Numbered from the stretch's first letter, positions 1 to 5,954 are shown. The stretch is DNA of 7,458 nucleotides from Gammaproteobacteria bacterium (GCA_003514305.1 DORE01000256.1:1-7458), one strand, 5' to 3'. A program made the numbers and translations. The notes: a model not told the origin generated them from the sequence alone.

Positions 1-463
1 GTAGATTCGACCACAGGCTTTGCGTGGCGAACAAATAGTCATGCATTTCCCAGAATTTTCCCTGCCTTGCGGCAGCTTCGGCATATAGCGAAGCTTTCCA
101 TGTGTTCTTATGCGTCGAGGTGACTGGGAAATGCCGGAATATGAGATGGGCCCTGTCGTTTAGCTGAGGCCACAGCCTGACCATTGTTTCATTTTCAATA
201 GCGCAGGCGGGACATTGAAAATCAGCATAGACCACTATGCTAACGGGCAGCTTACGATCCCCCCGAACATGATCGTTTCCAGCAATTTCTGCGGGTGAGT
301 AAGTCGCTCCCTGATTAAGCAGGGTGAATAACACGAACAGGGCCAGAATTGGTGCAACACCAAACAGAGCAATCTTGAAAACGAGTGTCCTAAATTGCTC
401 TTTGTGTTTCGCCGCCTGCTGCTTTTCTTGCTTGATTTTTCGCTGTTGTTCCCTCTTGTTCAT
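1..463 (-). CDS. Membrane-anchored DsbA-like thiol oxidoreductase (partial, C-terminus cut by window edge)
   Basis: Partial gene reading leftwards from ATG at 463; 154 residues are visible and the frame is open at base 1. The N-terminus is a very basic, Gln/Lys-rich cytoplasmic stretch (residues 1-23), followed by one hydrophobic span (about 27-49). A periplasmic thioredoxin-fold domain then starts near 72, with the active site CPAC at 84-87 after the beta strand SIVVYADFQ, and the family motif FRHFP at 109-113. This layout fits the DsbA / 'Thioredoxin_4' family, which oxidises, reduces or isomerises disulfides in secreted proteins. The cis-proline loop and C-terminal helix lie outside the window, so the redox direction cannot be judged. 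The start is supported by a Shine-Dalgarno AAGGTGA a few bases upstream (about 468-474). It lies 185 bases after xseA on the same strand. The family is clear; the exact role is not. Confidence 0.88.
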   Translation of the reverse strand, partial: MNKREQQRKIKQEKQQAAKHKEQFRTLVFKIALFGVAPILALFVLFTLLNQGATYSPAEIAGNDHVRGDRKLPVSIVVYADFQCPACAIENETMVRLWPQLNDRAHLIFRHFPVTSTHKNTWKASLYAEAAARQGKFWEMHDYLFATQSLWSNL

Positions 464-648
464 TGATTCACCTTGATTGAAATTCCTGGTTGACGGCATA
501 GGCCCAGCCATTCTGTATAGCAGGGCGTAATATACAAAAAATCTGGGTTTGCGGCACCGTATCCGATTCCCCTCCTATGGGTTTGGGCCGCGCTGATGAT
601 TGATTCCGCTCTGTTTTAACAAAGGTTAAGCACGGGGTATCGCCCGAT
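464..648. other. Intergenic gap between xseA and the DsbA-like gene
   Basis: No credible gene is seen here. On the minus strand a TATATT hexamer (about 531-536) could be a -10 for the DsbA-like gene, but I find no matching -35. A short AT-rich inverted repeat (TTAAC-CTTT-GTTAA, about 613-626) follows the xseA stop. It is too weak and lacks a T-tract to be called a terminator, so read-through from xseA is possible. Confidence 0.4.
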
Positions 649-2034
649 TTAATCGTCACTTGGATTCTGATGAGTCTCCGTGACGATCGAATGGATTGTA
701 CCGTCGGGTAGTTTTGTAATGAGGGTTTGTCCGGGCGTAACGTCAACAGTATGCCGAATCACCTGGTTGCTGTCGCCTAGGCTAATACTGAACCCTCGGT
801 TTAGTACTGCCAGTGGACTGACAGCATTGAGATTTCTACCGACCGAAGCAAGCTTTTCTCGGCGTTGGTCAAGCAGCCTGTCGCTCAAGTGAGCCAAGCG
901 CTGACTAAGAGTAGTCAAATGTATCCGTTGCTCTGGGAGCTTCCGGCTTGGGTTGATAGTGATCAATGCGCGCTGTTGGAAGCTCAGTTGTGCAGTGGCC
1001 TGCCGAATTCGGTTGCGCAGCACACGTTGTAGCCGCAGCTCCAGGCGGTCCAGGTTCTGGGCATGATCCTCCAGTCGCTTGTCTGGCCGGCGGAGATGTT
1101 TAACAATCCAAGTCAGCCGCTCTGCGCGCCGGATGAGGTCCTGTCCCGCTGAGTTACTTAAGCGCTGCTGCATATTTTGCAGCCGCTCAAGGTAGTCAAG
1201 CTGGTTTGGGCTCAACAGTTCGGCTGCCGCAGACGGCGTGGGTGCCCTTAGATCTGCTACCAAGTCAGCGATGGTGAAGTCGATTTCGTGGCCGACCGCG
1301 GAGATAACCGGCAGCTCGCTAGCAAATATGGTTCTGGCGACAGATTCTTCGTTGAATGCCTGCAGATCTTCTAAGGAACCGCCGCCTCTGCCAACAACCA
1401 ACGCCTGTAAACCCAACGTGTTGGCTAAAGCGTTAGCCAGCGTCACTGCTGCACCGATTTCAACCGTGGCTTCTGGGCCCTGAACCGAAACTGGAAAGAT
1501 GGTGAGTCGCGTCGCAGGAAATCGGCGTCCGAAGACGCTTACCATATCGCGGATCGCAGCCCCGTTAGCCGAGGTGATTATGCCAACGTGGTGGTATCCC
1601 TCCTGAATGTCCTGTTTGTGCACCTGATCAAACAGGCCTTCAGCTTGCAAGCGCTGCTTGAGTTCCTCGAACGTGCGCCGCAAAGCACCGTCGCCGGCTT
1701 CCTCCATCTGACTGACAATTAGCTGATAATCGCCACGGCTTGGGTAAACGCTCAGTTGGCCGCGAACGACCAGCTGGTCTCCATTTTTGGGGTTGAATCT
1801 GATTAGGCGATTTCGGCCGGCAAACATGGCGCAGCGCAGCTGTGATTTCTTGTCCTTTAGGGTGAAATACCAATGGCCAGACGCTGGGTTCGCAAAATTT
1901 GAGATTTCGCCTTCAACAGCCACCTGCGAAAAGTGACCCTCAAGGAGCGATTTAGCCATCTGGTTCAGGCTGCTGACACTCAGCACTTTTGCCGGCTCAG
2001 CTACCGACGCCTCGGCGGTATCTGCCAAAATCAC
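649..2034 (-). CDS. xseA: Exodeoxyribonuclease VII large subunit
   Basis: XseA is the catalytic subunit of exonuclease VII. With several copies of the small subunit XseB it degrades single-stranded DNA from both ends to acid-soluble oligonucleotides, acting in mismatch repair and DNA damage processing in the cytoplasm. The 461-residue product has the normal length and order. An N-terminal OB-fold DNA-binding domain (about 18-112, with VEGEISNF and SGHWYFTLKD) comes first. The catalytic domain follows, with ITSANGAAIRDM (152-163), GRGGGSLEDLQAFN (215-228) and GHEIDFTIADLVADLRAPTPSA (from 248). A long Arg/Gln/Leu-rich coiled coil (about 278-400) precedes the C-terminal LNRGFSI. The commonly seen SPTGAA reads SANGAA here, a mild variation. 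The start is GTG, backed by AGGGA seven bases upstream. A possible -10 (TAAAAT) lies at 2086-2091. xseB is not in this window. Confidence 0.97.
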   Translation of the reverse strand: MILADTAEASVAEPAKVLSVSSLNQMAKSLLEGHFSQVAVEGEISNFANPASGHWYFTLKDKKSQLRCAMFAGRNRLIRFNPKNGDQLVVRGQLSVYPSRGDYQLIVSQMEEAGDGALRRTFEELKQRLQAEGLFDQVHKQDIQEGYHHVGIITSANGAAIRDMVSVFGRRFPATRLTIFPVSVQGPEATVEIGAAVTLANALANTLGLQALVVGRGGGSLEDLQAFNEESVARTIFASELPVISAVGHEIDFTIADLVADLRAPTPSAAAELLSPNQLDYLERLQNMQQRLSNSAGQDLIRRAERLTWIVKHLRRPDKRLEDHAQNLDRLELRLQRVLRNRIRQATAQLSFQQRALITINPSRKLPEQRIHLTTLSQRLAHLSDRLLDQRREKLASVGRNLNAVSPLAVLNRGFSISLGDSNQVIRHTVDVTPGQTLITKLPDGTIHSIVTETHQNPSDD

Positions 2035-2085
2035 TGCGCTATCCCTGAACAGGCTCGATGCCTTTGGAAGAAATAACCAGAATTC

Positions 2086-2091
2086 ATTTTA
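2086..2091 (-). promoter_or_regulatory. Possible -10 element for xseA
   Basis: On the minus strand TAAAAT (five of six matches to TATAAT) lies about 50 bases upstream of the xseA GTG start. No convincing -35 is found 16-19 bases further upstream, although a small imperfect dyad (GTGATGTCAC) sits there. Weak call based on the hexamer and its position only. Confidence 0.25.
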
Positions 2092-2121
2092 CTATGTGAC
2101 ATCACTAAGAGATCGATCATA

Positions 2122-2334
2122 TTAACGTTCTATGTCAGTGCTGCACAAAGCGACAATAACTAGCGCCATCAACAGGTGCACAAAAATTATACGAATGGCA
2201 TCACCCCAACGGTTGCTAACCGGGGTGAAGAGCTCTTGCAGCATTGACAGCCAATGTGATCCATTTTGAGCATTGAATGGCCCCGAGACGCAGCTAGCGA
2301 ATTTACCCAGGAGTATTTTATAGAATGAGTTCAT
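2122..2334 (-). CDS. Small predicted single-span membrane protein
   Basis: A 70-residue open frame upstream of xseA on the same strand; I do not recognise a family. The ATG at 2334 has a good Shine-Dalgarno AGGA six bases upstream (2341-2344), which is the main reason to believe in it. The first 45 residues are mixed and contain two Trp and one Cys. Residues about 47-65 form one hydrophobic stretch (IRIIFVHLLMALVIVALC), followed by a short charged tail STDIER, so a C-terminal membrane anchor is plausible. It ends 87 bases before the xseA start and may share its transcript. It could also be a chance frame, since short hydrophobic ORFs arise easily. Function unknown. Confidence 0.45.
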   Translation of the reverse strand: MNSFYKILLGKFASCVSGPFNAQNGSHWLSMLQELFTPVSNRWGDAIRIIFVHLLMALVIVALCSTDIER

Positions 2335-2421
2335 AAAGTTTCCTGTGCGTCAGCTGTACCAGCGTCCTCTGTGGCGAGCTTAGTTTCTAAAATCTCTCTA
2401 TTTATCGCCCAATTCAAGTTA

Positions 2422-2496
2422 ACAGGCTCAGGATTGAAAGCAAAAGGTATTTTCGATTGTCATCTGGGACTAGCACCTAAAGAGATTTGAGCCTGT
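2422..2496. repeat. Inverted repeat ACAGGCTCA / TGAGCCTGT in the VOC promoter region
   Basis: A perfect 9-base inverted repeat has arms at 2422-2430 and 2488-2496, separated by 57 bases. The right arm overlaps the likely -35 (TTGAGC, 2487-2492) of the VOC gene, so it could serve as a spaced operator pair. The 8-base core ACAGGCTC occurs a third time at 2049-2056, in the xseA leader. The spacing is long for an RNA hairpin. Chance cannot be excluded. Confidence 0.35.
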
Positions 2497-2515
2497 AGTT
2501 TAATTTTGCTAGGGT
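2487..2515 (+). promoter_or_regulatory. Likely promoter of the VOC-family gene
   Basis: TTGAGC (2487-2492) and TAGGGT (2510-2515) are separated by 17 bases, and TGC immediately precedes the -10 as an extended -10 element. Transcription would start near 2522, giving a leader of about 25 bases before the ATG at 2548. The -10 hexamer itself is only a partial match, so the extended TG and the correct spacing carry the call. Confidence 0.45.
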
Positions 2516-2547
2516 CATTCTACTTAAGATTTTTATCAGGTGCAGTG

Positions 2548-3105
2548 ATGAGTAACTCGAAAAACTCGCGGGGCGAGAATCAGCATTACGAAGGCCGCGA
2601 CGCCCAGCATGAGCATTTTGATGCACTGCTTAACCAGTATGAAAGCAAGCATCTGTCCAGGCGACAATTACTGAGCGCGCTTGTGGCATCAGCAGCAGGC
2701 GGTTTAATGGCTCACGCCGAAGCGCAAGCACCAGCCGCTATAGGGCGGTCAATGAACCATGTGTCTTTGTCCGTCAGTGATGTAAAGCGCTCCGCGGATT
2801 TTTACAGCCGGGTCTTGGGTATGGAAATAGTCAGTCGGCCCGCCAACGGTGGCTTGAATTTAGGCTTGGGATCGGAAAGTTTTCTGGGGCTTTATGAGTT
2901 GGGCGATCCAGGGCGTATGCATCATCTGTGTATTGGTGTGGATAACTACAATCCGGATAGGCTGGCAGAAAGATTATCCGATCATGGTATCTACGCAAGC
3001 GTCAACCGCGATCTGACAAATCGAACCAGTGGTGGGGATCAGCTGTATTTCACTGACCCTGATGACATCCTGGTTCAACTGGCCCAGCATGGATATCTCG
3101 GCTAG
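2548..3105 (+). CDS. Tat-exported VOC (glyoxalase-fold) family protein
   Basis: The product has 185 residues. The ATG at 2548 is chosen because AGGTG (2538-2542) sits five bases upstream; a TTG further up (2506) lies in the promoter. A long polar, His/Asn-rich n-region leads to the twin-arginine motif SRRQLL (37-42), an Ala/Gly-rich hydrophobic core, and a probable cleavage after AEA or AQA near 59-61, so it should be exported folded. The rest (about 68-182) is one vicinal-oxygen-chelate module: MNHVSLSVSDVKRSADFYSR opening at 69, LGM at 90, HHLCIGV at 125, and a closing TDPDDILVQL. VOC proteins bind a divalent metal and act as lyases, isomerases, dioxygenases or resistance proteins. H71 and H126 are candidate ligands; the usual last Glu is Gln (Q177). 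The substrate is unknown. The 3' end overlaps the convergent peroxidase gene by 56 bases. Confidence 0.88.
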   Translation: MSNSKNSRGENQHYEGRDAQHEHFDALLNQYESKHLSRRQLLSALVASAAGGLMAHAEAQAPAAIGRSMNHVSLSVSDVKRSADFYSRVLGMEIVSRPANGGLNLGLGSESFLGLYELGDPGRMHHLCIGVDNYNPDRLAERLSDHGIYASVNRDLTNRTSGGDQLYFTDPDDILVQLAQHGYLG

Positions 3106-4372
3106 GATACTGGGCTGGTGGCAACAGCCATTTTCGTTCGGTCTGCAGGGGTGCTGTCAGAGTTGTCATAAAGGCTTCAAGCTGTTCGAGCTGGATCGGC
3201 CGTAACGCCAACGGTTTTGCTTCATTGTGGCTGAGCATGGAGGTAGGCGCTTCGTTATAGTGTTCCATGACCGCTTTGAGATCGGCGATTTGACCGCCGT
3301 GCATATAAGGGGCAGTTTCGGTGATGTTTCTCAGTGTCGGTGTCTTCTGCGCGCCGACTAAGTCATTGTCATCTTTGGCAAACTTCAATTCTATGCACTG
3401 AGCTGGCTCTGCATCACTGTATTTTCCAAGGCAATTGAACTCATCCTCACGGGCCAGTTTGATGCCTTCATATCTCCCCATGGAGGGCAGCTGTCCAGCG
3501 ATGGCGAGTACTCCGGTATTGTGAAACTCGAAGTTGGTCAAGAGGGGGCCGTTATGACAGCTGATGCACTGGGCTTGATCGATAAATAGTGCGAGACCCG
3601 CTAGTTCGTCTTTACTGAGGGCGCTTCCCGACACAACAGCAGGATTGGTAATCAAGCTGTCGGCGTAGTCGTCAAACCGACTGCGGCCCGGCTTGATCTT
3701 GCGCTGGTAGGCGGCCAACGCTTTGCCAACGTTAGCAAAAGCCTGGTTGATGTCCGAATGCAGGTCTGTGTCAAGGGATTCCCAATTCAATCGGAGCCGC
3801 TCATCGCCCAGCGGCGAGGCTGAACGAGGCACGGCTGGTAAATCGGGCAGTGTGTTGAAAAGGCTTTCATATTGAGATGTATAAAGCGGATCCTCAGCGA
3901 TCAGTCGCACCACCTGTAAGCGATCCAAATTGTGTTCATGACTCGTCTCAATTGGGGCCAAGGCCTGAGCCCACTGAGAATCTTTCCGCCCGTCCCAATA
4001 AAACCAAGGGCTGTAGGATAGCCCAACGAGAGAAGGCGTATGCCTGAAACCTGTCTGAGTGCCTACTGCCAGAGTTTGAGTATCGGTAAAGTAGTTCTGC
4101 GGCTTGTGGCAGTTTGCGCAGGCTACTTCACCATTGCCGCTGAGACGCTTGTCGAAATATAAGCGGTGACCAAGCTGTGCAGCCAGCTCTAGCTCCGCTA
4201 CGGCATTACTCGGGTCGCCCGGAGTCGCTGGGAGCTGAGAGAGAGACAAAGACTGGATGAGCGCGCGCTGTGCCGGTGTCCATTCAGCTGGTAGCGAGTT
4301 CGGCAACTCTCTCCAGGCCAGCAATCCCACGGCCGCCATCAGGCCAAATACTGCGAGCAAGATTCTTTTCAC
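3050..4372 (-). CDS. Dihaem cytochrome c peroxidase / MauG-family protein
   Basis: This is the last gene of the four-gene operon. Its 440 residues start at GTG 4372, which overlaps the stop of the preceding gene as GTGA (4-base overlap, translational coupling). An ATG at 4438 in the same frame would prepend residues from inside the upstream gene, ahead of the membrane anchor. Residues 1-20 form an uncleaved signal anchor (KRILLAVFGLMAAV). Two c-type haem sites follow: CANCH at 85-89 and CISCH at 269-273. Family marks are RHTPS (110-114), FYWDGRKDSQWAQAL (from 124) and APYMHGG (354-360). An insertion with two Cys (314 and 326) may form a disulfide. Relatives reduce hydrogen peroxide or, like MauG, oxidise a protein or small substrate in the periplasm. 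After LTAPLQTERKW the tail is longer than the conserved domain needs, and it overlaps the VOC gene. The substrate is unknown. Confidence 0.92.
   Translation of the reverse strand: MKRILLAVFGLMAAVGLLAWRELPNSLPAEWTPAQRALIQSLSLSQLPATPGDPSNAVAELELAAQLGHRLYFDKRLSGNGEVACANCHKPQNYFTDTQTLAVGTQTGFRHTPSLVGLSYSPWFYWDGRKDSQWAQALAPIETSHEHNLDRLQVVRLIAEDPLYTSQYESLFNTLPDLPAVPRSASPLGDERLRLNWESLDTDLHSDINQAFANVGKALAAYQRKIKPGRSRFDDYADSLITNPAVVSGSALSKDELAGLALFIDQAQCISCHNGPLLTNFEFHNTGVLAIAGQLPSMGRYEGIKLAREDEFNCLGKYSDAEPAQCIELKFAKDDNDLVGAQKTPTLRNITETAPYMHGGQIADLKAVMEHYNEAPTSMLSHNEAKPLALRPIQLEQLEAFMTTLTAPLQTERKWLLPPAQYPSRDIHAGPVEPGCHQGQ
3113..3134 (+). terminator. Weak terminator-like hairpin after the VOC gene
   Basis: GGCTG (3113-3117) and CAGCC (3125-3129) can pair around a seven-base loop and are followed by ATTTT. 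It starts eight bases after the VOC stop codon and lies inside the coding sequence of the convergent peroxidase gene. The stem is only five pairs and the T-run is short, so termination would be partial at best. Confidence 0.25.
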
Positions 4373-4779
4373 AGTTGGAATTCCAGGGTCGCTGATTGGC
4401 TGTTTTGATCGCTGACTACGGCAATAGTCAGTAACCATCGACCCGGCATGTGGAATCTCATACCCTCCAGCAAATAACGGCCGGGCGCAATCTCTCCGGT
4501 GACTACTGGCGCGGTCGGTAAGCCGTGGTCATGATCAGGCATACCGCCAAATACTGAAACCTGGGCACCACGTATCGGTAAGCCGTCGGCTGTGTTCAGC
4601 AAGAGCTCCCAGCTGTGGATGCTATTGATTTTCAGTGGATCGAGCTGGCTGAATATTTCAAGCGTTGAGTTCAGATTGGTCTTGAGAGAGAAAATGGCCG
4701 ACTGGCTCCAGCCATTTGCCATGGGAAGCCACAGGAGGAGCCCAGCAAGCATGAAAGTCTTGGTATTCGGTGGAGTCAT
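4369..4779 (-). CDS. YtkA-like exported protein with a Met/His motif, possible copper binder
   Basis: The product has 136 residues from ATG 4779. A Sec signal peptide occupies about 1-27 (hydrophobic core MLAGLLLWLP, possible cleavage after WSQS). The mature part resembles the YtkA/FixH-like beta-sandwich domain: HSWELLLNTADGLPIRGAQV at about 55-74, then the diagnostic MPDHDHGLPT (80-89), GRYLLEGMRFHMPGRW (100-115), and a final beta strand. M80, H83, H85, M107, H110 and M111 could supply soft-metal ligands. In relatives such domains are found near copper handling and cytochrome oxidase or c-type cytochrome genes; function here is inferred. It begins 12 bases after the cupin stop and its TGA overlaps the GTG of the dihaem peroxidase gene, so the two are probably made together. 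The Shine-Dalgarno is weak (AAAGAAG close to the ATG). It may help load or protect the peroxidase. Confidence 0.78.
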   Translation of the reverse strand: MTPPNTKTFMLAGLLLWLPMANGWSQSAIFSLKTNLNSTLEIFSQLDPLKINSIHSWELLLNTADGLPIRGAQVSVFGGMPDHDHGLPTAPVVTGEIAPGRYLLEGMRFHMPGRWLLTIAVVSDQNSQSATLEFQL

Positions 4780-4791
4780 ACTTCTTTGTGA

Positions 4792-5088
4792 TCAGCCGCT
4801 GTTGTAATTCTCAAGACTGAACCGGGGGCTGCAGATGGCCATATATTCCAGAATAATCTTGCCAGTGCTGGTAATACGCTGTTTGATGCCTGGTGGGATT
4901 AGTACCACGTTTCCTGCACTCACATGAGTGGCTGCTTTATCGTCGGCTTTGACAAGTCCATGTGCGGTAAGAACGGCATCGCGCTTAAAGATGTCCGCCA
5001 ACCGTTGCAATTCGGGCACAGACGGCTGAGACCGCACCGTCGTGGTCAGTATCTGCGACTTAACGGCCTTCCTCGTGGTTGAGCTCAT
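4792..5088 (-). CDS. Short cupin-domain protein lacking the first metal-binding motif
   Basis: The product has 98 residues from ATG 5088, chosen because AGAGAG lies just upstream; an in-frame TTG at 5169 lacks a ribosome site. The C-terminal half is a recognisable single-domain cupin: GLVKADD (44-50) corresponds to the strand after the usual ERYVILEGRG, then VSAGNVVLIPPGIKQRIT (56-73, cupin motif 2) and the tail AICSPRFSLENY (84-95). In motif 2 the usual His is Gln (Q70) and the Asn is Ser (S74). The N-terminal half, PSVPELQRLADIFKRDAVL, is too short to hold cupin motif 1 (HxH...E), which is absent; the other two minus-strand frames do not contain it either. The gene therefore looks like an internally deleted cupin, or one adapted to a non-metal role. 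No signal peptide is seen, unlike the other genes of the operon. It may be a decaying gene kept in frame. Confidence 0.6.
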   Translation of the reverse strand: MSSTTRKAVKSQILTTTVRSQPSVPELQRLADIFKRDAVLTAHGLVKADDKAATHVSAGNVVLIPPGIKQRITSTGKIILEYMAICSPRFSLENYNSG

Positions 5089-5180
5089 TAACTCTCTTGA
5101 GCTTCCAGACGTCGGGGTGAATTGGGTGTTTTGAATGGCATGGCTCAGAATCGCGAGACTTTGTATCAACGGAGCAGCTT

Positions 5181-5915
5181 TCAGGGCTTTCGAAATTTCA
5201 GGGTGAAACGATCGGTGTTGCCCCTAATACCTGGAGCACCAACTTCTTGCGTGAGATCGTCTTCGGGATGGTAATGAAGCGGACTATAATCTTCGAACTC
5301 GAAGCCGAGTGCAGTGAGCTCCTGAATTACAACCACCGGATCGAGACGGCGCCCGATCGTACGATCATCCGGCTGCATATGACGACGCGTGTGATCAATA
5401 ACCCCATAGACGCCCCCAGGTTTTAGCGCCTCAAACACAGCCCGGTTCAGATTGTTTCGTCGCTCTTCGGTGAGGTTGTGTAGATTCCAGAAAGTCAGAA
5501 CCAGATCGAAGTCCGCCTCAGCAAAGCTGAATTTGGGGATATTGAGCAGAGTGAGCTCTGCGTTGATGGCTGATGTACATTCAAGTCCTGGGAGCGTCAT
5601 GACGCCACTCTTGAACGCCTCACTGAGGCCAACGGTGAACACCAGTCGCCCTTCGTTGCTGCATAGTGATGGCCCGATTATCTTAGACCAGTAGCCACTT
5701 GCTGGAGAGAGCTCTAGGACCTTCATGTTGCTTTCAATGCCAAAGAAACCTAGAGCTTGCATTGGCTTGCGATTCGCATCTCTGGCAATCTCTGATGTTT
5801 CTCGAATGCTGCCCTTAAGCGCGCCTTCAAATATGGCGAGCGTGCTCTCTTCGTCAGCAGCGCGGAGGAGCATGCTGATCATGCATAAGCTTAGAGTGAC
5901 TATGGCTTTATTCAT
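5181..5915 (-). CDS. Exported COG4798-type predicted SAM-dependent methyltransferase
   Basis: First gene of the operon, 244 residues from ATG 5915, with AAGG four bases upstream. A Sec signal peptide (about 1-20, core IVTLSLCMISMLL, cleavage near RAADE) indicates export. The rest follows the family of 'predicted methyltransferases' that carry signal peptides: ARDANRKPMQALGFFGI (44-60), motif I KVLELSPASGYW (65-76), DLVLTFWNLHNL (137-148), LKPGGVYGVIDHTRR (164-178) and the C-terminal GNTDRFTLKFRKP (232-244). The fold is that of a class I Rossmann methyltransferase, but motif I is unusual: ELSPASG in place of a Gly-x-Gly loop, with only the last Gly kept. How a periplasmic enzyme would obtain S-adenosylmethionine is unclear, so the family name may overstate its chemistry. 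It ends 92 bases before the cupin ATG. Confidence 0.8.
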   Translation of the reverse strand: MNKAIVTLSLCMISMLLRAADEESTLAIFEGALKGSIRETSEIARDANRKPMQALGFFGIESNMKVLELSPASGYWSKIIGPSLCSNEGRLVFTVGLSEAFKSGVMTLPGLECTSAINAELTLLNIPKFSFAEADFDLVLTFWNLHNLTEERRNNLNRAVFEALKPGGVYGVIDHTRRHMQPDDRTIGRRLDPVVVIQELTALGFEFEDYSPLHYHPEDDLTQEVGAPGIRGNTDRFTLKFRKP

Positions 5916-5945
5916 ACGGCCTTAACGCTGAAAAGAGAGAATAAG

Positions 5946-5954
5946 ATTAAAGCA
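5946..5954 (-). promoter_or_regulatory. Possible extended -10 for the four-gene operon
   Basis: On the minus strand TGCTTTAAT combines an extended TG element with TTTAAT (five of six matches). It lies about 30 bases upstream of the methyltransferase ATG. No good -35 stands at the right distance, though TGTGATAAACA lies just beyond. Tentative. Confidence 0.3.

Noticed and set aside
613..648. Rho-independent terminator after xseA
   Set aside because: Only short imperfect or AT-rich stems are present, with no T-tract following on the minus strand.
468..746. 92-codon minus-strand frame covering the xseA 3' end and the following gap
   Set aside because: It overlaps the xseA end in another frame, has no family resemblance, and runs into the DsbA-like ribosome site; treated as chance.
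1238..1483. 81-codon open frame on the plus strand inside xseA
   Set aside because: It lies opposite strongly conserved xseA catalytic motifs and has no ribosome site or recognisable product; it is a shadow of xseA codon bias.
4373..4438. Longer start (ATG 4438) for the dihaem peroxidase
   Set aside because: It would add 22 polar residues before the membrane anchor and lie inside the YtkA-like gene; the GTGA overlap at 4372 explains the start better.
4592..4807. Plus-strand frame opposite the YtkA-like gene
   Set aside because: The minus-strand frame has a signal peptide and family motifs; the plus-strand frame has neither.
4900..5088. A frameshift as the cause of the short cupin
   Set aside because: I read the other two minus-strand frames over this stretch and found no HxH...E motif or matching strands; stops appear in both, so a deletion fits better than a frameshift.
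5089..5169. TTG 5169 as the cupin start
   Set aside because: No Shine-Dalgarno precedes it and the added residues show no cupin or signal features; ATG 5088 has AGAGAG just upstream.
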